5,915 nt of DNA from Phycisphaerae bacterium (GTDB taxonomy: Bacteria > Planctomycetota > Phycisphaerae > Phycisphaerales > SM1A02), in assembly GCA_018663565.1 (NCBI GenBank), contig JABJQE010000255.1, positions 1 to 5,915 on the forward strand, written 5' to 3'. Every line of letters starts with the position of its first letter. The stretch's first letter is position 1. The notes beneath the pieces are model-generated. The model ran no database searches and was not told where the DNA came from. It saw only the letters and a program-made list of their open reading frames with translations. Below are positions 1 to 4,350 of this stretch, piece by piece. Made by a program: the position numbers and the translations under genes.

Positions 1-46
1 CGCCGACTACCGAGCACTTATTCAGCGACTCGGCCTTCGTAAGTAG
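1..46 (+). CDS. rpsO: 30S ribosomal protein S15, C-terminal end (partial)
   Basis: Reading from base 2, the last codons give ADYRALIQRLGLRK followed by TAG at 44-46. This closely matches the usual S15 ending (Y-x-A-L-I-x-x-L-G-L-R-[RK]). S15 is a primary 16S rRNA-binding protein of the small ribosomal subunit. Only 14 residues are visible because the gene starts outside the window. The call is helped by the next gene being pnp, since rpsO-pnp is a widely conserved bacterial order. Confidence 0.9.
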   Translation, partial: ADYRALIQRLGLRK

Positions 47-62
47 CGGGAACGCTTCCCGC
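46..62 (+). promoter_or_regulatory. Hairpin directly after rpsO stop
   Basis: GCGGGAA, loop CGC, TTCCCGC form a perfect 7-bp stem beginning on the last base of the rpsO stop codon. No T-run follows (the next bases are AAGAGGAAGG), so it is not a canonical intrinsic terminator. In enterobacteria the rpsO-pnp junction carries a terminator and RNase processing sites. This hairpin could protect the rpsO 3' end or cause partial termination, which is inferred from position. Confidence 0.55.
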
Positions 63-78
63 AAGAGGAAGGATTTAG

Positions 79-98
79 TGCCTCCCAAGCGGGTGGCA
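79..98 (+). promoter_or_regulatory. pnp leader hairpin 1
   Basis: TGCCTCCC, loop AAGC, GGGTGGCA pair over eight positions with a single T-T mismatch. It lies in the 172-nt untranslated leader between rpsO and pnp. Its function is unknown. It is part of a run of stem-loops that could serve as RNase-sensitive structure for pnp control. Confidence 0.4.
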
Positions 99-101
99 GT
101 G

Positions 102-133
102 GACAGGCGGCAGTCAATGCACTGCGTCCTGTC
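102..133 (+). promoter_or_regulatory. pnp leader hairpin 2 (candidate RNase III-type stem)
   Basis: GACAGG (102-107) pairs with CCTGTC (128-133). After a 2x2 internal loop, GCAGT (110-114) pairs with ACTGC (121-125), closing the 6-nt loop CAATGC. That gives 11 pairs in total, the longest stem in the leader. In Escherichia coli, PNPase represses itself through an RNase III-cleaved stem in the pnp leader. This stem is shorter but in an equivalent place. The functional parallel is inference. Confidence 0.45.
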
Positions 134-143
134 TTCTGCCCTC

Positions 144-157
144 TGAGCAAAGGCTCA
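144..157 (+). promoter_or_regulatory. pnp leader hairpin 3
   Basis: TGAGC, loop AAAG, GCTCA form a perfect 5-bp stem between the longer leader hairpins. It is small and could occur by chance. It is recorded because it continues the dense series of stem-loops upstream of pnp. Confidence 0.3.
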
Positions 158-173
158 CTGGATCCCAAACAAT

Positions 174-204
174 GGCGACTTGTAGCGCACAATGCGCGGT
201 CGCC
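174..204 (+). promoter_or_regulatory. pnp leader hairpin 4, next to ribosome binding site
   Basis: GGCGAC (174-179) pairs with GTCGCC (199-204), and an inner GCGC (185-188) pairs with GCGC (194-197) around the loop ACAAT. The two stems are separated by TTGTA on one side and a single G on the other. The structure ends three bases before the AGGAG ribosome binding site, so it could modulate ribosome access. It also contains the ATG at 192, an argument against that codon as the start of pnp. Confidence 0.4.
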
Positions 205-206
205 GC

Positions 207-211
207 AGGAG
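207..211 (+). promoter_or_regulatory. Ribosome binding site of pnp
   Basis: AGGAG sits 7 nt before the ATG at 219. It decides the start in favour of 219 over the in-frame ATG at 192, which has no comparable upstream site and would add nine Arg-rich residues not expected in PNPase. Confidence 0.85.
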
Positions 212-218
212 ATTCATA

Positions 219-2402
219 ATGGCAAATGCCACAGTTCATTTCGTAGAACGCGAAATCGGCGGTCGGACCCTTCGCATGGAGACCGGCCGAATTGCAAAGC
301 TCGCCGACGGGTGCGTCATGGTCAGTTATGGCGACTCGGTCGTCATGTGCACCGCGGTGCGAGCCAACCCCCGCCCCGGGCTGGACTTCTTCCCGATGCA
401 GTGCGATTACCGCGAGCGGCTTAGTGCCGGCGGTAGCTTCCCTGGCGGTTTCCGCAAGCGTGAAGGTGCTCCGAACGAAAAGGAAATTCTTACGATGCGG
501 ATGATCGATCGACCGATCCGTCCGCTCTTCCCAGATGGCTTCATCGACGAGATCCAGATTCAATGCTGGACGATGAGTCACGATGGCCAGAACGATACCG
601 ATGTGCTTGCATGCACCGGTGGTTCAGCTGCACTGATGATGACCGATGCTCCGTTTGAGGGACCTGTCGCCACCGTCCGTGTTGGCCGCATTCTGACTGA
701 TGACGGCGAGCAGTTCGTGATCAACCCGACCCACGCTCAGATGGAATATTCCGATCTGGACATGGTGCTCTCGGGTCACTGTGACGGCATCAACATGATC
801 GAAGTCGGCGCTGCTGAGGTTCCTGAAGAGGCAATCCTTGCTGCGGTCGAGTTCGGATACGAAAACGGCTGTAAGCCAATCATCGAAATGCAGAACGAAC
901 TGCGTGAGAAGGCGGGTGCCCCAGAGATTCGCGTTGGCAACCTCGCACTTCCTGCCGATGAGGTGACCGAGCTGGTCAAGAAGGTTGCAGGCGAGGAAAT
1001 GCTTGCGTGTCGTCGAATTGGTGGCAAGGCCGACCGGCACGCCGCAGTTGATGCACTTCGTGACAAGATGATGGCGGAGCACTTTGCTCTTCCAGAGGGT
1101 GGCACCTATCAAGAGTACAAGGTGGCTGAGAAGCGACTTGGCCAAGCCCGCGATGCATTCCGCACACTTGAAAAGAAGGCCACTCGCACGTTGATCGTGG
1201 ATGAGAGCACTCGCGCTGATGGACGTTCGTTCACTCAGATCCGCGACCTCGACATCGAGGCTGGCATCTTCCCTCGGACGCACGGCTCATCGCTCTTCCA
1301 GCGTGGTGAGACGCAGGGTCTTCTGACCTGTGTTCTCGGTACAGGCCGCGACGAGCAAATCGTCGACGGGCTTATGCCTGAGTACGCCAAGAAGTTCTAT
1401 CTGCATTACAACTTCCCGCCGTTCTGCGTCGGCGAAGCTCGTCGCATCATGGGCCCTGGTCGTCGCGAAGTCGGTCACGGTGCTCTTGCAGAGCGTTCGC
1501 TACTTGCGATCCTTCCAGATGTTGAAGATTTCCCGTACACGGTGCGGCTTGTTAGTGACATCACCGAGTCCAATGGCTCATCGTCAATGGCTTCGGTCTG
1601 CGGCGGTTGCATGGCCATGATGGACGCAGGCGTGCCAATCAAGGCAACATGTGCTGGCATCTCGGTCGGTCGCTTCAGCAATGCTGATGGCAAGATTGTC
1701 CGAGTTACCGACATTCTCGGCGAAGAAGACTTCTTCGGCGATATGGACTTTAAGGTCTGTGGCACTCGCAACGGCATCACTGGCATTCAGCTCGACCTAA
1801 AGGCTCGCGGACTCTGGTTCGACGAGATCAAGGAAACCTTCGAGCAGGCCCGAATTGGTCGCATCGAGATCATTGAGCAAATGGAAGCCTGTTTGCCTGA
1901 GCCTCGCTCGACCATGAGCGAGTATGCACCACGCATCATGCAGGTCATGATTGATCCTGAGAAGATCGGCAAGCTCATCGGTCCTGGCGGCAAGATGATT
2001 CGTTCCATTCAGGAACGAACTGGCGCCACGATCGACGTTGAGGATGACGGTACCGTCACGATCGCTTCCACCGATGGCAAGGCCGGCGATGCCGCCAAGG
2101 CCGAGGTCGAAGCACTTGGCGCTGAGATCAAGGTTGGCACCATCTACGAAGGAAAGGTCGTTTCGACCAAGGACTTCGGTGCTTTCATCGAACTCGTACC
2201 TGGTACCGATGGCATGTGCCACATCTCAGAACTCGACAACGGCTTCGTCAAGAGCGTGTCGGATGTCGTGAGTGTTGGTGACACCATCAAGGTCAAGGTC
2301 ATCAATGTTGATGCAACCGGACGCATCAAGCTCTCGCGTAAGGCGTTGCTTGAGTCCGAAGAGAGTGACAGTTCAAAGGACGCCGTCTCGGCGACCTCCT
2401 GA
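219..2402 (+). CDS. pnp: Polyribonucleotide nucleotidyltransferase (PNPase)
   Basis: PNPase degrades RNA 3'-to-5' by phosphorolysis, releasing nucleoside diphosphates, and can add tails in reverse. It works as a cytoplasmic trimer, often within an RNA degradosome. The product is 727 residues, slightly longer than the E. coli enzyme. Visible in order are: a first RNase PH-like domain (about 10-145) with the GGFRKREG and EKEIL..R.IDRPIRPLFP motifs; a helical linker (about 240-325); and the catalytic RNase PH-like domain (about 327-555) with RADGR, FPRTHGSSLFQRGETQ, LHYNFPPF and GPGRREVGHG. The ESNGSSSMASVCGG motif lies around 450-463, and the metal/phosphate residues D504, D510 and K512 sit in the EEDFFGDMDFK segment. 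A KH domain has GPGG at 588-591. A C-terminal S1 domain spans about 640-710, followed by an acidic Ser-rich tail. All key motifs are intact. The gene follows rpsO after a structured leader, suggesting post-transcriptional autoregulation. Confidence 0.97.
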   Translation: MANATVHFVEREIGGRTLRMETGRIAKLADGCVMVSYGDSVVMCTAVRANPRPGLDFFPMQCDYRERLSAGGSFPGGFRKREGAPNEKEILTMRMIDRPIRPLFPDGFIDEIQIQCWTMSHDGQNDTDVLACTGGSAALMMTDAPFEGPVATVRVGRILTDDGEQFVINPTHAQMEYSDLDMVLSGHCDGINMIEVGAAEVPEEAILAAVEFGYENGCKPIIEMQNELREKAGAPEIRVGNLALPADEVTELVKKVAGEEMLACRRIGGKADRHAAVDALRDKMMAEHFALPEGGTYQEYKVAEKRLGQARDAFRTLEKKATRTLIVDESTRADGRSFTQIRDLDIEAGIFPRTHGSSLFQRGETQGLLTCVLGTGRDEQIVDGLMPEYAKKFYLHYNFPPFCVGEARRIMGPGRREVGHGALAERSLLAILPDVEDFPYTVRLVSDITESNGSSSMASVCGGCMAMMDAGVPIKATCAGISVGRFSNADGKIVRVTDILGEEDFFGDMDFKVCGTRNGITGIQLDLKARGLWFDEIKETFEQARIGRIEIIEQMEACLPEPRSTMSEYAPRIMQVMIDPEKIGKLIGPGGKMIRSIQERTGATIDVEDDGTVTIASTDGKAGDAAKAEVEALGAEIKVGTIYEGKVVSTKDFGAFIELVPGTDGMCHISELDNGFVKSVSDVVSVGDTIKVKVINVDATGRIKLSRKALLESEESDSSKDAVSATS
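2377..2397 (+). promoter_or_regulatory. Hairpin in last codons of pnp
   Basis: AGG (2377-2379) pairs with CCT (2395-2397). After an A-A mismatch, CGCCG (2381-2385) pairs with CGGCG (2389-2393) around the triloop TCT. It ends just before the pnp stop codon. It has no T-run. It is the first of three consecutive potential RNA structures at the pnp-kinase junction, and a role in RNA stability or in controlling the kinase is inference. Confidence 0.35.
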
Positions 2403-2407
2403 GTGCA

Positions 2408-2420
2408 GGGCACACAGCCC
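2408..2420 (+). promoter_or_regulatory. Hairpin covering the kinase Shine-Dalgarno region
   Basis: GGGC (2408-2411), loop ACACA, GCCC (2417-2420) end one base before the kinase ATG. The only Shine-Dalgarno-like bases for that start, AGGG at 2407-2410, are mostly in the 5' arm, so folding would hide them. Alternative pairing is possible: CCTG (2398-2401) with CAGG (2406-2409) around AGTG is mutually exclusive with it. The stem is only 4 bp, so the evidence is modest. Confidence 0.35.
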
Positions 2421-2421
2421 C

Positions 2422-3255
2422 ATGCATGAAGGATTCTGGTTTTTGATCGGTGCCGGTGCGACAGTTGTCGTGCTGGCACCGATCTTTTTTGCGATGCTTC
2501 GGGCAGCCGAGCGGCGGGCCCGCGCGGCCGAAGGCGATGCTCTCAAGAGCCAGCGCCTCGCCGAGCTCGGTTCAATGACGGGCGGCCTTGCACATGAGAT
2601 CAAGAACCCACTTTCAACCGTAGGGCTCAATGCACAGTTATTGATCGAAGACTTGCAGCACGCTCCGCTCGAAGAGGCCGAGCGTGACCGGCTCGTTCGG
2701 CGAGTTGAAACATTGAGGCGAGAAGTAGACCGACTCGCAGGTATTCTGAGTGACTTTTTACAGTTCGCTGGTCGAATCAAACTCCATCCGGAACGTCGTG
2801 ACCTTCGCAGCATCATTGAAGAAGTGGGGGACTTCTATCATCCGCAGTGCGATCAGTCAGGCATCAAGATGCGCGTCCAACTTCCCGATGAACCACTTAT
2901 GGTGATGGTCGACGAGGGGCACTTTAAGCAGGCGATGTTGAACCTTATGATCAACGCCGTGCAGGCCATGGGCAGAGATGCTGATTCCACATCAGAACCT
3001 GAATTGCTCATCACCGCATATGCGGACGGCGATGATGTGTCTGTTCACATCACCGACACCGGTCCGGGCATTCCAGAAGATCAACTCGAAGAGATCTTCC
3101 ACCCGTACGTCTCTCACCGCGCAGGCGGAACGGGCCTGGGCCTTCCAACAACCCGCCGTCTCATCGAAGAGCATGGCGGACACCTCGCTGTGGCCTCAGA
3201 TGTTGGACGCGGCACCAAGTTCACGATCAGCCTCAAGGCAAGCACGGTTGATTAG
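2422..3255 (+). CDS. Membrane-anchored sensor histidine kinase without sensor domain
   Basis: This is a two-component histidine kinase of 277 residues that would autophosphorylate on His and pass the phosphate to a response regulator. One hydrophobic segment (about 5-26, FWFLIGAGATVVVLAPIFFA) is followed by Arg/Ala-rich residues, so the kinase core probably faces the cytoplasm. The DHp domain has the H-box GGLAHEIKNPLSTV with H58, and a helical hairpin reaches about 116. The ATPase domain shows the N-box (N174, N178 in NLMINAV), the G1 box DTGPGIPED (D212, G214, G216), an F-box-like IFHPY (225-229) and the G2 box GTGLGL (236-241). The H-box resembles NtrB/AtoS-type kinases. There is no PAS, HAMP or periplasmic domain, so the signal may come through a partner. 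It starts 19 nt after pnp with a weak, possibly occluded ribosome binding site. An intrinsic terminator lies within codons 8-23. A later in-frame ATG at 2494 would give a soluble 253-residue form but lacks a binding site. The convergent response regulator is its likely partner. Confidence 0.9.
   Translation: MHEGFWFLIGAGATVVVLAPIFFAMLRAAERRARAAEGDALKSQRLAELGSMTGGLAHEIKNPLSTVGLNAQLLIEDLQHAPLEEAERDRLVRRVETLRREVDRLAGILSDFLQFAGRIKLHPERRDLRSIIEEVGDFYHPQCDQSGIKMRVQLPDEPLMVMVDEGHFKQAMLNLMINAVQAMGRDADSTSEPELLITAYADGDDVSVHITDTGPGIPEDQLEEIFHPYVSHRAGGTGLGLPTTRRLIEEHGGHLAVASDVGRGTKFTISLKASTVD
2445..2490 (+). terminator. Strong intrinsic terminator inside the kinase coding region
   Basis: The 5' arm GATCGGTGCCGGTGCGAC (2445-2462), loop AGTT (2463-2466) and 3' arm GTCGTGCTGGCACCGATC (2467-2484) pair at all 18 positions: 15 Watson-Crick and 3 G-U. 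TTTTTT (2485-2490) follows. The three wobble pairs are G-U in the plus-strand RNA but would be A-C mismatches on the minus strand, so the structure is directional. It begins 23 nt after the kinase ATG and would stop transcripts coming from pnp. It is within the reading frame and encodes part of the transmembrane helix, ending in Phe-Phe. Termination itself is inferred from structure. Confidence 0.85.
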
Positions 3256-3393
3256 TAGAGGAAGACAAGGGGATTAGGCCACCGAGCCGAGGCAGGGGGC
3301 GGTCGAGACACCGGCCATTGCCCGCTTGCTATCAGCGTTCTTGTGGGTCAACGCACATCGCTTCCCGATTCCCCCGCGGCAAAGCCGTGCCCC
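3256..3393. other. Gap between convergent genes, with two hairpins
   Basis: This 138-nt gap separates the ends of the kinase (+) and regulator (-) genes, and no gene is seen in it. Two inverted repeats stand out. One is GGCGGT (3298-3303), loop CGAGAC, ACCG(G)CC (3310-3316, one bulged G), downstream of the kinase. The other is CGCGGC (3375-3380), loop AAA, GCCGTG (3384-3389), just beyond the regulator stop. Neither is followed by a T-run on the relevant strand, so they are at best weak terminators or RNA 3'-end stabilisers. Confidence 0.4.
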
Positions 3394-4032
3394 TCAGTCT
3401 CCGAGCAAGCTCTCACTCTCAATCACGGCTTGCGCGACTTCTACAAGTGGACGACGCCCATTGCGAGCTTGCTTTTGCAGCATTCGCATCGCTTCAGGTT
3501 CTTCAACGTTCTTACGTTTGACGATAATCCACTTGGCCTGTTCAATGATCTTGCGATGTTCAAGGCGATTATGAAGAGCATTCACCTCGTCAGCAAGTTC
3601 GATCTGGCTGACAAAGCGGGACCACGCAACCTCAAGGCCAACACGCAACTGATCGCGATTGACCGGCTTGAGCAAGTACCCAAACACACCGATGCGGTTG
3701 CCGCTGTTGACATACTCTGGGTCGGAATAGGCCGACACCATCACAACAGGAATGTGAAGTTCGTTGTAAATCGTTTCGGCGGCAGCGAGCCCGTCGATGC
3801 CTTGCATTCGGATATCAAGCACCGCAAGATCCGGGCGTTCCTCGCGAGCCTTTTGAATGGCTTGCTTACCATCGCTCACAGGGCCGACCACCTTGTATCC
3901 AAGGTCAGTCAGCGCAGCCACCATTCCAGCTGCAACAAGATGCTCGTCATCGGCAACGAGAACTCTCGATGGCGATGTAGGAAGCGGTGATCCAGCGGCA
4001 TCATGGCCATTTGGTGTTGTGGTGTTCGTCAT
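3394..4032 (-). CDS. Response regulator with ANTAR RNA-binding domain
   Basis: This is a 212-residue two-component regulator of the AmiR/NasR-like ANTAR class, which bind RNA stem-loops and prevent transcription termination. The receiver domain (about 22-140) has the acidic pocket D28/D29/E30 in VLVADDE, phospho-acceptor D73 in AVLDIRM, S100 in VVMVSAYS and K122 in GYLLKP. A coiled linker (about 143-160) leads into the ANTAR domain (about 151-207), recognisable from RKIIEQAKWIIVKR, the Ala/Arg-rich helix EAMRMLQKQAR and PLVEVAQAVIE. A Trp replaces the Gly common in the A-K-G motif. The first 20 residues are a Thr/Pro/Gly-rich leader. I chose the ATG at 4032, preceded by AAAGGA with an 11-nt spacer. 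A GTG at 4077 is unlikely because a TATAAT box ends three bases before it. The ATG at 4065 is a possible alternative. It is convergent with the histidine kinase, its probable phosphodonor. Confidence 0.93.
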   Translation of the reverse strand: MTNTTTPNGHDAAGSPLPTSPSRVLVADDEHLVAAGMVAALTDLGYKVVGPVSDGKQAIQKAREERPDLAVLDIRMQGIDGLAAAETIYNELHIPVVMVSAYSDPEYVNSGNRIGVFGYLLKPVNRDQLRVGLEVAWSRFVSQIELADEVNALHNRLEHRKIIEQAKWIIVKRKNVEEPEAMRMLQKQARNGRRPLVEVAQAVIESESLLGD

Positions 4033-4043
4033 CAGGGACGAGA

Positions 4044-4049
4044 TCCTTT
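4044..4049 (-). promoter_or_regulatory. Probable ribosome binding site of the ANTAR regulator
   Basis: On the minus strand AAAGGA precedes the ATG at 4032 by 11 nt, slightly longer than usual. It supports 4032 over the upstream candidate starts at 4065 and 4077. Confidence 0.5.
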
Positions 4050-4079
4050 CCAGATCGGCAACCATTGCCGATCCCACGG

Positions 4080-4085
4080 ATTATA
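4080..4085 (-). promoter_or_regulatory. -10 box of the ANTAR regulator promoter
   Basis: A perfect TATAAT reads on the minus strand, giving an expected transcript start near 4073 and a leader of about 40 nt to the ATG at 4032. No good -35 hexamer is present at 16-18 bp spacing (the best is about TGTATC), so the promoter may be weak or activator-dependent. An inverted repeat GGCG-AAC-CGCC (4088-4098) lies just upstream. CGCCGAC (4095-4101) is repeated inverted as GTCGGCG at 4131-4137. These are possible operator elements, though similar GC-rich words occur elsewhere in the window. Confidence 0.55.
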
Positions 4086-4299
4086 CAGGCGAACCGCCGA
4101 CGGGATACATCGTCCGCCACACGGAGGTTGGTCGGCGAATTTTGTATCACGCCCACGCCATGCGACTCAATACCGAAGGAATCGTACAAGAACTGGGGTC
4201 CGCCAAGGTAGAGCGAGCATGATCAGTTTAAGCGTATCAGGGCCGCGTATCTCGCTACCGCCCCGAGGGCACCGGCGTTTCTTTGTTCAGTCGAGTGTC

Positions 4300-4325
4300 G
4301 ACGCAATAGAGCGCAAGCTTGCGTC
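4300..4325 (-). repeat. Overlapping palindrome and stem-loop after topoisomerase VI A
   Basis: The palindrome CGCAAGCTTGCG at 4312-4323 shares its right half with a second inverted repeat, GACGCAA at 4300-4306 pairing with TTGCGTC at 4319-4325. The two folds are mutually exclusive. They lie 26-51 nt beyond the topoisomerase VI A stop on its transcript. A weak terminator, an RNA end stabiliser or a protein-binding site are all possible. Confidence 0.4.
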
Positions 4326-4350
4326 CCTGCAGTCTTCTTGAGCAGCGTTT

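Larger units (their letters stand above)
4033..4350. other. Intergenic region between topoisomerase VI A and the ANTAR regulator
   Basis: This 318-nt stretch has no convincing gene: the open frames crossing it are short or antisense to the neighbours. It contains the regulator promoter and binding site at its lower end. Near the end of the topoisomerase gene are a 12-bp perfect palindrome, CGCAAGCTTGCG (4312-4323), and a competing 7-bp stem, GACGCAA (4300-4306) with TTGCGTC (4319-4325). A GC-rich stem is centred on GCCC-CGA-GGGC (4260-4270), with outer pairs CGC (4253-4255) and GCG (4275-4277). One of these may end the topoisomerase transcript, but none has a following T-run on the minus strand. 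Confidence 0.45.

Noticed and set aside
102..133. pnp leader hairpin as an ANTAR target, because it has a 6-nt loop
   Set aside because: The loop is CAATGC, lacking A at position 1 and G at position 4, and there is no matching second hexaloop hairpin at the expected distance.
192..218. Upstream in-frame ATG extending pnp by nine residues
   Set aside because: The ATG at 219 has AGGAG at 7-nt spacing, and the extension (MRGRRRRFI) does not fit PNPase. The ATG at 192 lies within a leader hairpin.
624..1283. 219-codon open frame antisense to pnp
   Set aside because: It is fully antisense to a highly conserved coding region, with no recognisable domains and Cys/His/Leu-rich composition typical of a shadow frame.
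2272..2421. Upstream extension of the histidine kinase frame into pnp
   Set aside because: It would overlap the PNPase S1 domain in another frame and give a Ser/Arg-rich peptide. The ATG at 2422 begins directly before the hydrophobic helix.
2421..2428. CATGCATG palindrome over the kinase start codon
   Set aside because: It is a short 8-bp word explained by codons ATG-CAT plus flanks, with no repeat elsewhere noted.
3343..3990. 215-codon plus-strand open frame opposite the response regulator
   Set aside because: It is antisense to clear receiver and ANTAR motifs and has no recognisable family features of its own.
4033..4077. GTG at 4077 as start of the response regulator
   Set aside because: TATAAT at 4080-4085 on the same strand places the transcript start at about 4073, downstream of that GTG. 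The added residues are not part of the receiver fold.
4003..4341. 112-codon plus-strand frame across the intergenic region
   Set aside because: It overlaps the regulator's start and promoter, has no convincing ribosome binding site, and is Arg/His/Ser-rich as expected of a chance frame in GC-rich DNA.
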